Source of the DNA: Candidatus Anadelfobacter sociabilis
GTDB taxonomy: Bacteria; Pseudomonadota; Alphaproteobacteria; Rickettsiales; Midichloriaceae
DNA: 44,267 bases
Direction: 5' to 3'
NCBI RefSeq assembly: GCF_021811825.1
Contig: NZ_JAJBJC010000002.1
Coordinates: 1-44,267, forward strand
Under the pieces are notes generated by a model. It saw only the letters and a program-made list of their open reading frames with translations. It searched no databases and was not told the DNA's origin. Shown piece by piece: positions 18,069 to 27,570 of this stretch. The translations under genes and the position numbers were made by a program. Numbering within the stretch: position 1 is the first letter of the stretch; the number at the start of each line of letters is the position of its first letter.

Positions 18069-19406
18069 ATGGTGAAAATGCCACATTGGCCTATTCAAAT
18101 GGGTAAAATAGATGTTGCTTCTGATTTGACTCGTATTAGAGCGATGCTTAGTGCTGTAGGCAATCCAGAGTTAAGACTTCCACAAATAGTCCACGTCACG
18201 GGAACAAATGGTAAGGGGTCAACGATAGCATATCTACAATCAATATTAGAATGTAGTAATTATTCCGTACACAAATATATATCGCCACATCTCATTAATT
18301 TTAATGAGAGGATTGTACTGTGTGGTCAAGAAATAGATGATTCAATGTTATTTCAATTAGGTGAGAATTGCAGAGTAGCATTGGAAGCATACCAAGGCTC
18401 TCGGTATTCATTTTTTGAAGCTACAACTGTGATGGCCTTTTTAGCCTTTTCCTCAATACCAGCGGATATATTATTGCTTGAGGTAGGAATGGGTGGGAGA
18501 CTCGATCCTACAAATGTTATATCAAGTAATATCTTATCAATTATTACACCAATATCATTAGATCATACAGAATTTCTTGGAGAATCAATTGATCTCATTG
18601 CCAAAGAAAAAGCGGGAATAATAAAACATGGATGCACATGTTTAGTAGGTTGGCAATACAAGGAAGCAATGAATATAATAAAAGATTATTGTGCTCAAAT
18701 TGGATCACGCTGTATAGCTTATGGTGAGGATTGGGATTTTATTGTAAGCAAAGAGGGTTTTTATGTACAAATTATAGATTTTCAAAATGATTCAGATCAC
18801 TTATTGCTTGGACCTTATAAACAATCTTTGATTGGAATACATCAAATTCTTAATGCAGCAACAGCAGTGGTAGCTGCATATATTTTACAACATTCACTAT
18901 ATTCCAAGATTAATCATATGAGCATAGCACAGGGTCTATCAACTACTGTATGGCCAGCAAGAATGGAGCGCATAACAAATGGAAAATTATTTGATCTTGT
19001 ACCAAATAACTGGGAAATCTGGTTAGATGGAGCGCATAACCCTAATGGCGCTGAAATGTTAGCAGCCTCGATTAAAAAAATACCTAAAAATTTGCCATTG
19101 TATCTTATACATGGTAGAACAGCGAGACATAATATTAAGATATTTTTAGAACATTTTATTGATCATGAACCAGAACTGATATGTTGTTTAAAGGTAAAAT
19201 CAGAACTAAAAGGAGAAGAGGCAGAAGTTATACAAAAAAATGCAATTGAAATGGGATTTAAAGCAATTTCATGTAAATCTATTGATGAAGCAGTAGCAGT
19301 ATGTGTGTACGATGCTAAAAAAAAATCTCTCGCAAAAGATGGAGCACGTATAGTAATATGTGGTTCATTATATTTAGCTGGGGATGTACTGTCTGCAAGC
19401 AAATAA
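18069..19406 (+). CDS. folC: Dihydrofolate synthase / folylpolyglutamate synthase
   Basis: 445 residues. Mur-ligase-family enzyme that adds glutamate to dihydropteroate and extends the polyglutamate tail of folates, using ATP. Visible: P-loop HVTGTNGKGST near residue 42, YISPHLINFNERI near 72, the omega-loop/metal region LEVGMGGRLDPTNVI near 138, SLDHTEFLG near 162, KEKAGIIK near 180 (the lysine that is normally carbamylated), and LDGAHNPNGA near 320 in the C-terminal domain. The N-terminus at MVKMPHWPIQMGKID fits the family, in which a short DxxR-type helix precedes the P-loop. No Shine-Dalgarno. Confidence 0.95.
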   Translation: MVKMPHWPIQMGKIDVASDLTRIRAMLSAVGNPELRLPQIVHVTGTNGKGSTIAYLQSILECSNYSVHKYISPHLINFNERIVLCGQEIDDSMLFQLGENCRVALEAYQGSRYSFFEATTVMAFLAFSSIPADILLLEVGMGGRLDPTNVISSNILSIITPISLDHTEFLGESIDLIAKEKAGIIKHGCTCLVGWQYKEAMNIIKDYCAQIGSRCIAYGEDWDFIVSKEGFYVQIIDFQNDSDHLLLGPYKQSLIGIHQILNAATAVVAAYILQHSLYSKINHMSIAQGLSTTVWPARMERITNGKLFDLVPNNWEIWLDGAHNPNGAEMLAASIKKIPKNLPLYLIHGRTARHNIKIFLEHFIDHEPELICCLKVKSELKGEEAEVIQKNAIEMGFKAISCKSIDEAVAVCVYDAKKKSLAKDGARIVICGSLYLAGDVLSASK

Positions 19407-19629
19407 TTAGCTGTGATTATTTATATAAATTTTTTTAAAAAAATACTGCTTAATAGTATTATTTTAAGGAATAATCAAATGATAGTACAAAATCTACCTT
19501 TTATGATATAACTAGTTGCTATGAGTATATCATTGCATACAACAAAGGCACAAAGCAGCATACTATATGTGATTATTAGATTGCTCATAAAATAAATAAC
19601 ATTATCTCTGGATATATAAATTTTGTAGT

Positions 19630-20607
19630 ATGATAAAAATAGGTATTATTGGCGCTGGTTTTTGGGGAAAAGCATTGGCTTCAATTGTAGCACAAAATGC
19701 TGAGTCTGTTATACTTTATGGTTTAGAAAGCGATTTTCGAAATATATCAAAATTATCTGATATAAAGAACATCATATTTACAACTAATTTTGATAAGATA
19801 ATAGGTTGTAATTTGTTTATTATTGCTATTCCTGCACAATACGTAAGCCAAGTAATGCTACTTTTTTATAAAGAGATTATGGATCGTGGTATAATTATTA
19901 ATAATGACATGCATTTTATTATAGGATCCAAAGGCATTGAAAACACAACTTTAAGATTTATGACTGATATAGTTTGTGATACATTTGGCACTGATTGTGT
20001 TGTGGGTGCGCTTTCTGGTCCAAATTTTGCTTCAGAAATCATGGAAGGAAAAGTTGCTATTGCAGAGTTAGCTTGCTCAAATCATGATATTGGAATGCAA
20101 ATAGTGCAATATTTTACTACTGATAAATTCAAGACTACTTATATTCATGATCTTTTGGGTATACAAATTTGTAGTGCATTGAAAAATGTCTATGCAATAG
20201 GTTCTGGCATGATAATTGGGTTAAACATGGGAGCTAATGCTCAAGCAGCATTTCTTAGCGCTGTAGTTAAGGAAATGATGAATCTAATAGAGGCATTCGG
20301 TGGTAACAAAAGTACCATCATGTCCTCCGCTGGTATTGGTGATCTATTGTTGACCTGTATGAATGATACATCTAGGAACATGAATTTTGGTTATCAAATT
20401 GCATCTGGAGAAGATATTATAAAATTAGTAAAACAGTCTACAGTTGAAGGTTTTTATACAGTTGAGGCTATTTATAGAAAATGCAAAATACATAACATAG
20501 ATGCAAAAATAATTAAATTGCTATATATTCTGCTATATGAGACAAATGAAATTAATTCTATAAATACAAAACAAATCTTATATGATGCAATTTTTGCGCA
20601 CATCTAA
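19630..20607 (+). CDS. gpsA: Glycerol-3-phosphate dehydrogenase [NAD(P)+]
   Basis: 325 residues. It reduces dihydroxyacetone phosphate to sn-glycerol 3-phosphate, the backbone of phospholipids. Rossmann NAD motif GIIGAGFWGKAL at the start; substrate-site GPNFASEIMEG near residue 137; SALKNVYAIGSGMIIG near 183, containing the catalytic Lys; and SSAGIGDLLLTC near 235. Complete at both ends. Its 3' end overlaps the reading frame of slt by up to 26 bp, so the two genes are likely translationally coupled. Confidence 0.95.
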   Translation: MIKIGIIGAGFWGKALASIVAQNAESVILYGLESDFRNISKLSDIKNIIFTTNFDKIIGCNLFIIAIPAQYVSQVMLLFYKEIMDRGIIINNDMHFIIGSKGIENTTLRFMTDIVCDTFGTDCVVGALSGPNFASEIMEGKVAIAELACSNHDIGMQIVQYFTTDKFKTTYIHDLLGIQICSALKNVYAIGSGMIIGLNMGANAQAAFLSAVVKEMMNLIEAFGGNKSTIMSSAGIGDLLLTCMNDTSRNMNFGYQIASGEDIIKLVKQSTVEGFYTVEAIYRKCKIHNIDAKIIKLLYILLYETNEINSINTKQILYDAIFAHI

Positions 20608-22684
20608 AAGAAATATCATGTATGCAGCTCCTACAATCACTAGATTAGTAATTATAATTTGTATTATATGTACTTTATCTATGAGTATTGCAACAGCTCA
20701 TGTTGGTAAAGCTTATGGAAATACTTACAGTAATGATATTATAAAGCTGTATAATATCAACGACAAAGATAAAACAATTTTAATAGGTGAATATAATGAA
20801 AGATGGCAAAAAATAGAAGGATTAAGAGATATTGGTGATCGCAAGAATAAGTTAGAAAAAATCAATATCTTGCTTCATGCGGTAGAAGAAGATAAAAAGC
20901 TTCTAGGAATAAAGTCTTATACAGAGATATTGAAGGGTGATCCATTGTTACAAAGTATATTTGTTCCTATCTTAAATAAGAGATTTTCTTCCTCAATCTC
21001 TGTTGAAGATTTGGTATATTGGTTTAAGTATATTCCATCATCACAAAATTTCTTTTGGTATAATTATGCCAATTTCTTACAGAACAAAAGCAGCAAATTA
21101 ATAGACTCTAAGAAGCTTGAATTACTGTATCAATGTTTTGTTAAATCCTGGATTGTGACAAAATTAGAGGTAATAGATGACATAGATATAATAAAATCCA
21201 ATACAATTGCTTATTGTGATATTGAAAAAAAAATTATAGTCCTTCTTGCTAAAGGTCATTATTCGCATGCTAAAGTGTTAGTAAACTATTTAAATAAATA
21301 CAACAAAGATAAATGGTTAGAATATATTGGATTTTTAACCGTTCCATCGAAAATTTCTCTATATCATATAAAAAATAACGGCAAATATAGAGGATTACAA
21401 AGAGATTTAGCGCTACTTGCTTTGAGTAAGTATATACTTTATAAAAAAAATGATCTTATGCAGGCAGTTAAAGTCTTTTCACTTATCAAATATACACCAT
21501 ATATAGAAGATACTTACTGGAAAGTAGTAAAGAATATGATAAGACCTATACTCAAGTTATATCAGTATAATGTCGCTTACAATATTCTTTCATCATATCT
21601 CACTGAACTAACTAATTTGGATCATCAGCCAGTTCTTAAGCAAATACCGTCGACACATTTACATTATATTGATGCTTCATATTTAGCAGGCTTTATCTCA
21701 ATAGAATGCTTGAAAGCCCCAAAACAAGCTCTTAAGCATTTTAAAGATGTTTATTATAATGTATCTTATATTACATCTAAATCACAAGGAGCGTATTGGT
21801 TGGGAGTTAGTTATGACCAAATGGGAGATAGTATTAATGCTGCAAAATTTTTCAAAATAGCAAAATCGTATCATGGTATGTTTTATAGCTATATAGCTGC
21901 TAAAAGACTAAATGAAATTATAACAAAAAAGACACTACTCGATTATACCACGCAAAAACAAGGTTACCATCATATTGATAATGATATACAATATGCTGCA
22001 TGGCTAGCAGTAATTTTATATTCATCAAACTATATACAATATGCGAAAAATGTAGTTGATTATTGTGCAAATTATGATCTCAACTATAATGATGCAGTAC
22101 GTATTACAAATTATTTTATACAAAATAATTTATACACTCTTGCGGTAAGATTTTCAAAAATATATTGTAATAATGGATATGGATTACTGCAAACTGGCTT
22201 CCCTTATGATAAAAGCATATTACCACTAAAATATAAAAATAATCCAAGTCTATATCTTGCTTTAATACGTCAAGAGAGTGAATTTGATAAGAAAGCATAT
22301 AACATAGATGGTGGATCGGGTTTAATGCAATTGATGCCTCGCACAGCATCTGAAATTGCAATCAAATTAAATGAAAATTACGAAAAAAATAAAATGGATT
22401 ATAGATATAATGTAAAATATGGTGTTTTCTATATAGATTCATTAATTGAATCACTAAGAAGTACTATGCTATCTGTAGCAGCTTATAATGCAGGAAAAAA
22501 GAATATTTTATCTTGGATTAAACAAAATCATGATCCTCGTAGCATGCATAATATCCATAAAGTGGCGTGTTGGATTGAACTTGTACCTTTTGCTACGACA
22601 CGCATGCACATAAAAAAAGTGATGGAGAATTATTGGTCCTATAATAAATTGTATAATAAGCAAAAATTTGAGATCAATTTTTAA
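20582..22684 (+). CDS. slt: Slt-type soluble lytic murein transglycosylase
   Basis: About 700 residues. It cleaves peptidoglycan glycan strands in the periplasm, forming 1,6-anhydro-muropeptides. The N-terminal hydrophobic segment (about 20-40, LVIIICIICTLSMSIATA) is a signal peptide. A long helical superhelix (about 60-545) resembles the Slt70 doughnut. The C-terminal lysozyme-like domain (about 555-680) has ALIRQESEFD with catalytic Glu near residue 564, GLMQLMPRTA and VAAYNAG. ATG 20582 overlaps gpsA; ATG 20618, 10 bp past the gpsA stop, gives a tidier signal peptide and is an alternative. Together with Ddl and MreC it indicates an active peptidoglycan cycle. Confidence 0.93.
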   Translation: MMQFLRTSKRNIMYAAPTITRLVIIICIICTLSMSIATAHVGKAYGNTYSNDIIKLYNINDKDKTILIGEYNERWQKIEGLRDIGDRKNKLEKINILLHAVEEDKKLLGIKSYTEILKGDPLLQSIFVPILNKRFSSSISVEDLVYWFKYIPSSQNFFWYNYANFLQNKSSKLIDSKKLELLYQCFVKSWIVTKLEVIDDIDIIKSNTIAYCDIEKKIIVLLAKGHYSHAKVLVNYLNKYNKDKWLEYIGFLTVPSKISLYHIKNNGKYRGLQRDLALLALSKYILYKKNDLMQAVKVFSLIKYTPYIEDTYWKVVKNMIRPILKLYQYNVAYNILSSYLTELTNLDHQPVLKQIPSTHLHYIDASYLAGFISIECLKAPKQALKHFKDVYYNVSYITSKSQGAYWLGVSYDQMGDSINAAKFFKIAKSYHGMFYSYIAAKRLNEIITKKTLLDYTTQKQGYHHIDNDIQYAAWLAVILYSSNYIQYAKNVVDYCANYDLNYNDAVRITNYFIQNNLYTLAVRFSKIYCNNGYGLLQTGFPYDKSILPLKYKNNPSLYLALIRQESEFDKKAYNIDGGSGLMQLMPRTASEIAIKLNENYEKNKMDYRYNVKYGVFYIDSLIESLRSTMLSVAAYNAGKKNILSWIKQNHDPRSMHNIHKVACWIELVPFATTRMHIKKVMENYWSYNKLYNKQKFEINF

Positions 22685-22815
22685 ATAATGATATTTGAGG
22701 TTATTGATAACATGATTATGATAATGTAATGTACTATAATTATCGTACTAAATAGTGGGGTTGTATTGCTGAGTACAAATTAAATTATTAGTGTAAGAGA
22801 AAAGGGGATTAGGAT

Positions 22816-22865
22816 TATATTCCTTTACATTACTCTAACTATAAATAAGAGATAAAAGGAATATA
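22816..22865. repeat. 11-bp inverted repeat downstream of slt
   Basis: TATATTCCTTT (22816-22826) and AAAGGAATATA (22855-22865) are perfect inverted copies with a 28-base loop, about 130 bp past the slt stop. Could be a weak mRNA 3'-end hairpin. Confidence 0.3.
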
Positions 22866-23948
22866 GTAGAAAATAGCATATATAAAACTATATATTAGCG
22901 TATTATTATAATATATATTAATAAGAAGAAGGGCGCATAAGATTATTTTGTGTGATAATTTATGAAGGATTTAAGCTTTTACGTAAAATGGAATTTAGTA
23001 TAGAATTGGCTTGTTAAAAAGTTGTCAAAATTATGTTCCAGATTATCAGAAATTATAACAATACTGTTATTTTTTCACTTCTCTTGTGCCTTATATTTTA
23101 AATATTACTTTTCACTCTTATTAAGGGCAATATGAAAGAAGTGATTTATTTAGCAAATTGCTTCATTGTTGATAGTAATATTATAAGTAAAAGATTAAAG
23201 GTAGAGTTAGTAAGAAGCGAGCATCAATTTTAAAGTGGCGATTTATAATTTAGCTAACTATGTGCAAAAGCATTTATTGGAGAGAGATTTATCACGATAC
23301 AGATTTGGCTAAAGAATATTCTTGAAAATTTTATTGATAATAAAATAGTCTCTATTATTTTTTTTAAGCACTAATCATATTATATTATTTGATCTCAATG
23401 AATATATTTTCATCTTTTTTATGCTATATATACATCTATAATATTTATAGATTATTAATCTTACTTGCATGTTTTTCACAATAAATTAGGTACTAGCTTT
23501 CTATAAATGTATTAGTAGAAAGCTTATACGTATTTTAACAATTTTATAGCATTTGTTGAATATAGTTGTGAAGCTTAGCTAAAAATCAATCTGTGTAAAA
23601 ATTTTTCTTTAGTGCTGTATTTTTAGAGATTTCATAGTTTTTTACTGATGCTGTTGTAAACAGTTATTAGTATTGAATGCATGAAATATATAATTAGTGA
23701 GTTTATAGATAAGATAGGGGATACAGGATTTATAAAGTTATAAAGAATTAAATAAAAAGGCACATATTATTATAGTGTGAGTCTCTCATATTTATATTTT
23801 AAAGTGAGGTTAATTTTTGCAAAAATCAGGTCTAGCTTCAATATTCAATCTTTTTTATTTGTGTTTTTTCTATCTTTTATAGCATTTACTCCATTTGTTG
23901 TATGCATTTTTCAAATAATCTGATTATAGACACTAATTTTACTGATAG

Positions 23949-24016
23949 AGTGAGCGCAACGCTTAGCGAAGTACCGCTATTCTGGATCTAGAGCACGTTA
24001 AAGCACTTTACTCACT
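23949..24016. repeat. GC-rich patch bounded by short inverted repeat
   Basis: Bases 23949-23998 are about half G+C in an otherwise very AT-rich gap and contain CGCTTAGCG and GGATCTAGAGCAC. AGTGAG at the left and CTCACT at the right (24011-24016) are inverted. The mix resembles a dispersed intergenic palindromic element, but only one copy is present in this window. Confidence 0.3.
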
Positions 24017-24310
24017 GTTTTTTCACACTACTTACTTTTTGCATTATTAAAAGTATAGATTGTAATCCTGTAATTAAACCACTAAACTTATATAAGGTAT
24101 TATCTATTGTTTAGTAAGATGATGTGTATTGATATTGTCAAAGCATCAATAAAAATAAAATACCAGAATTCACTAATCATGTATTCTTCACATCTTTAAC
24201 CCTTGATTTAATGAAACTTCTTAAGATAAGTTACACACATCAAACCAATATTCAAAAATTTTTGTGCAGAGAGTACTATATATATTTGTAGCAATATCAC
24301 TCAACCTTAT

Positions 24311-24859
24311 CTATTCATTCCTCCATTTAATAGAACATCCAATACTTGGATGTTGTACTTCATTAAATACACCTGTCTCAGCTATTGCTTTCATTGCGAT
24401 AAATAATTCACGCGCACTGTTAGATTGTGGATTTGGAGAGCATATCCTTCCCCTATACTGCAATTTCATAGAAGCATCAAAACCAAAAAAATCAGGTGTG
24501 CATACAGCACCATACTCTTTTGCTACTTCTTGTGTAAAATCAAATAAATATGGAAAAGAAAAATTATGTATTTTAGAAAATTTCTGCATATTGGAGTAAG
24601 AATCTTCTGGATATTGTGTATCATCATTAGAATTTATACCTATCAATTTAACACCAATATTTTCCAGTTCCCTTGCTTCTAAAACTATCTTATCTATAAT
24701 AGATTTTACATAAGGGCAATGATTACACATAAAGACTATTACAGTTCCTTTTTCTCCCTTTAATTTTTGTAATGAATGAAATAAACCACCAACTTCGAGC
24801 AAATTAAACTCTGGAGCAAGCGAATTCTTTTCAAATTTTGGTGTGGTCAATGCTACCAT
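24311..24859 (-). CDS. Thioredoxin-fold (AhpC/TSA, redoxin-like) family protein
   Basis: 182 residues, cytosolic (no signal). The thioredoxin fold starts with LAPEFNLLEVGG and carries the active-site sequence MCNHCPYVKSI near residues 44-54, i.e. a CxxC at the first helix, then LIGINSNDDTQYPEDS and YGAVCTPDFFGFD (the cis-Pro loop). The ending PSIGCSIKWRN is characteristic of this family of small redoxins, often annotated as thioredoxin or peroxiredoxin-like. The substrate is unknown; a thiol-disulfide or peroxide-linked role is inferred from the family. Confidence 0.9.
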   Translation of the reverse strand: MVALTTPKFEKNSLAPEFNLLEVGGLFHSLQKLKGEKGTVIVFMCNHCPYVKSIIDKIVLEARELENIGVKLIGINSNDDTQYPEDSYSNMQKFSKIHNFSFPYLFDFTQEVAKEYGAVCTPDFFGFDASMKLQYRGRICSPNPQSNSARELFIAMKAIAETGVFNEVQHPSIGCSIKWRNE

Positions 24860-25306
24860 ATCCTATACCTTTTATAAGATAACAAAAAATCGATGTATAG
24901 TAAATATATCTACCCTATAATGAATGTGTGTACCAAACATATTTACACTAAAATAGAAAAAAATCACTAGACTGGTATGTAATATACCACATGCGCAGTA
25001 GCAATGCAATTGGATGAAGCTTTTCATAAAATTATTAATTTCATTTTTCCATTTTTTATTTTTTTCTTATTACTACTAAACTTCATATCAGTAAGAATAT
25101 AAATTTACAATTTACATTTTTTCAACATATTTAAACATCACATTATCTCGATATCTTACTATACTGTAGTGGGAGATTGACTTAAAAATAGTATCTACAA
25201 GACCAGATTTTGCAATCTATATCTTTTTTGTGTTATTGAAAATTTATAAAACTCCAATTTCCATATGATCTATAAAACACAAAAAATTTATCGTATAGCA
25301 TGTTGA
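24860..25306. other. Gap of 447 bp
   Basis: Spacer between the redoxin gene and the 5'-nucleotidase on the minus strand. No frame, RNA gene or clear hairpin seen. Confidence 0.5.
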
Positions 25307-26764
25307 TCATATGCCGTATTCGCGGACAAATCTCAGCATGAGATCTGATAATAAAGTTTGTGTATCAAAGACATTTTTAGCATTACTAAAATCATACCAA
25401 TCACCATTGGGGTACATAAAACTACTTATAGCAACTTTGTAATATTTGTTATGAGTGATATTACTAATGTTTGTATAAAATGCACCTTCTTTTCTTTGAT
25501 TTGGCATATTTTGTGTATGATGTATGGCCTTTGCAAGATCTGAACCTGATATATCCACAAACACTAATGTATTATCGAATGGAATTAATTCTTTGATGGT
25601 TTTGTAAGATATGCTATCGCCTTTATTTATTTTGGTTCTAAAAAGACCACCATTGATAATAACTGCATCTACTGATTTCCCATCATTCTTTAGATCATCA
25701 AAGATTTTTTTGACAAAATATTTGCTCAAAGATTTATAATCTAAATTATTCGACGACACAGATAATACAGTATTTATTTCTTTCTGATATTTAAGATTAT
25801 TTGCTTTTATAAGATCATCAATATTCTTGTTGGGCAATAATGATGCTCTCTCTGCATATAAGTCTTTTACCATTGGTTTTATGGTGTGGTTTTTAGTATC
25901 TATCTCTAGTGCGCCAATGCATTTACCATAACTACATGCCTCAATCACTGGTTTTTTATTCAAAAATCCTGCAACTTTAGTGTGTGTATGACCAGCAATA
26001 ATTGCATCTATGCCTTCTATACGGCTTAATGCTTCAATCTCTCCATATATAGAGCCATTAGCACTATCCTGCATTGCTCCCATATGTACTAACGCTATAA
26101 TATAATCTGGAGCATCACTAGAACGTATTTTTTGTATCAATTCCTTTGTGGTTTGTGTAGGGTCATCAAAATGGACTCCGCCAATATTTTTTAATGTTGA
26201 ATATGGAATTGTGAATTGCGATTCCACAGTAGTGAGACCAAGAAAAGCTATTTTATAACCAGATATATTAAATATTTTATACGCTTTACAAATACTCTCT
26301 CCATTGCCGCTGCGAATATTAGAAGATAAGAATTTGAAACCACCATCCCTTTCCCAGCGCCTAAGATGTTTTATGCCCCAATCCAAGTCGTGATTACCAA
26401 GAGCGCATACTTTTACTTTAATAGACTTTAAAAATGGTGACACAATATCACCATAAGAGATATTTGAAAGAAAGCCACCTTGATACATGTCTCCAGCAGC
26501 AACAACGAGTGAGTTATTTTCTGTAGCCCCAAGATTCTTTTTATACTCATTTAATCCAGTAACAAATTTTGCAAACCCTAAAGCACTGTTGGATTCGTCA
26601 GCATATCCATGTAAATCATTGAGAGAAAAAATAAATAGCTTACCAGCAGAAGTTTGATTTGCTAAAATCAAAGATGAATGTTGTGCGAAGAAGAATAATG
26701 CAAATAAAATTAATACAAAAATTTTATTAAATGTTGAAAGAGATTTGTTTGATTCATGCATCAT
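25307..26764 (-). CDS. Secreted 5'-nucleotidase / metallophosphoesterase (UshA family)
   Basis: 485 residues. A signal peptide (about 12-35, FNKIFVLILFALFFFAQ) implies the periplasm. The metallophosphatase domain has the full set of di-metal motifs: NDLHGY (near 50), GDMYQGG (near 92), GNHDLDWG (near 122) and GHTHT (near 258). The C-terminal 5'-nucleotidase domain (about 335-485) contains VIINGGLFRT and YKTIKELIPFDNTLV, the nucleotide-binding part. Such enzymes hydrolyse nucleotides outside the cytoplasm to nucleosides and phosphate, plausibly for salvage from the host; the actual substrate is not deducible. Two adjacent ATGs at the start. Confidence 0.92.
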   Translation of the reverse strand: MMHESNKSLSTFNKIFVLILFALFFFAQHSSLILANQTSAGKLFIFSLNDLHGYADESNSALGFAKFVTGLNEYKKNLGATENNSLVVAAGDMYQGGFLSNISYGDIVSPFLKSIKVKVCALGNHDLDWGIKHLRRWERDGGFKFLSSNIRSGNGESICKAYKIFNISGYKIAFLGLTTVESQFTIPYSTLKNIGGVHFDDPTQTTKELIQKIRSSDAPDYIIALVHMGAMQDSANGSIYGEIEALSRIEGIDAIIAGHTHTKVAGFLNKKPVIEACSYGKCIGALEIDTKNHTIKPMVKDLYAERASLLPNKNIDDLIKANNLKYQKEINTVLSVSSNNLDYKSLSKYFVKKIFDDLKNDGKSVDAVIINGGLFRTKINKGDSISYKTIKELIPFDNTLVFVDISGSDLAKAIHHTQNMPNQRKEGAFYTNISNITHNKYYKVAISSFMYPNGDWYDFSNAKNVFDTQTLLSDLMLRFVREYGI

Positions 26765-27158
26765 ATTAATCTACCACTTATTATTTGAATTAAAAATCTT
26801 CACATTTAATCTAACGTAGACATACTTGTACCACCTAAAAATTACACTTCATATACAAAAAAATACGAGTAGTGTTTCATAGCGATAAAGCAAATTCTCT
26901 TGAGAATATAAAAAATTTTTTATTTGTAAAGAGATTTTTTATAACTTGATCAGTTTTGATTGATATATTTGATTTGCTTTTTACCGTGGTTTTTTATCAA
27001 GAATAAGAAAATATATTCATACATATTGGTATTGGATTATATGTAGAGATTATCTCTTATATGATAAGTTATACTACTTCTTAGAGCTTGCAATATTGTT
27101 ATAACAATGATATGTATTCCTGTGGTTATTGTGTTTGTTTGATGTTTAAAAAAGCATG
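26765..27158. other. Spacer of 394 bp before tRNA-Pro
   Basis: No gene. ATTCTC-TT-GAGAAT at 26894-26907 is a close inverted repeat. The tRNA-Pro promoter with an embedded palindrome is listed separately. Confidence 0.5.
27088..27116 (+). promoter_or_regulatory. Predicted tRNA-Pro promoter with palindrome in the spacer
   Basis: TTGCAA (27088-27093), 17 bp, TATGTA (27111-27116). The spacer contains the perfect 14-bp palindrome ATTGTTATAACAAT (27095-27108), which would place a bound dimer directly between the -35 and -10 boxes. Confidence 0.4.
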
Positions 27159-27235
27159 CGGGGCATAGCGCAGTCTGGCAGCGCATCTGGTTTGGGACCA
27201 GAGGGTCGGGAGTTCAAATCTCTCTGCCCCGACCA
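27159..27235 (+). tRNA. tRNA-Pro (anticodon TGG)
   Basis: Acceptor CGGGGCA pairs with TGCCCCG; the anticodon stem TCTGG/CCAGA encloses TTTGGGA with anticodon TGG. T arm GGGAG-TTCAAAT-CTCTC, discriminator A, and CCA is encoded. Base pair C1-G72 is the proline-type acceptor end. Confidence 0.96.
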
Positions 27236-27570
27236 TTCTTTCTTTAGTATTATGATTAGTACTTTATATATTGATAGGAGTTTGGGTTACATAATATATC
27301 TTTTCTATATTCTATATGTGTATATTTTGAGTTAAATGTTGAACATATCGGTATTTAACTATTCGTCGTTATTGCCCTCTGTTGTTGATGTTTTTTACAA
27401 TAACTATACTTTATAGTAAGTAATAAAGTAGAAAAAGATTCTTTTAAAAGGGCATTTTAAAAGGGCATTTTTTAATACTAAAATCAATCTCATGCTGGTG
27501 TGAATAAAATTGGTATAATTTGTTTATATTGTAAGTTTATACTATAATTGATTACTTTTATATTTTTGTA
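27236..27570. other. Spacer of 335 bp before rluC
   Basis: Contains a 13-bp tandem duplication TTTTAAAAGGGCA (27442-27467) followed by T6, and an extended -10 promoter TGGTATAAT at 27511-27519, about 50 bp before the rluC ATG. No genes. Confidence 0.5.
27511..27519 (+). promoter_or_regulatory. Extended -10 promoter of rluC
   Basis: TGGTATAAT combines the TGn extension with a perfect TATAAT; no good -35 lies upstream, as usual for extended -10 promoters. Confidence 0.4.

Larger units (their letters stand above)
22685..24310. other. 1.6-kb region without convincing genes
   Basis: All six frames are broken by frequent stops. The longest plausible small frame is 33 codons at 23132-23233 (MKEVIYLANCFIVDSNIISK...), preceded by AAGGGC, with further short in-phase-like pieces (QIWLKNILENFIDNKIV near 23297) suggesting a decayed gene that I cannot identify. 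An 11-bp inverted repeat lies at 22816-22865. A GC-rich patch stands out at 23949-24016. No tRNA, tmRNA, SRP RNA or RNase P signature was seen. Confidence 0.55.

Noticed and set aside
19430-19443. T7A7 palindrome after folC as a terminator
   Set aside because: No G-C pairs and no separate loop; chance is likely in such AT-rich DNA.
24264-24599. 111-codon plus-strand ORF
   Set aside because: Mirror of the redoxin gene, whose CxxC and family ending are clear on the minus strand.
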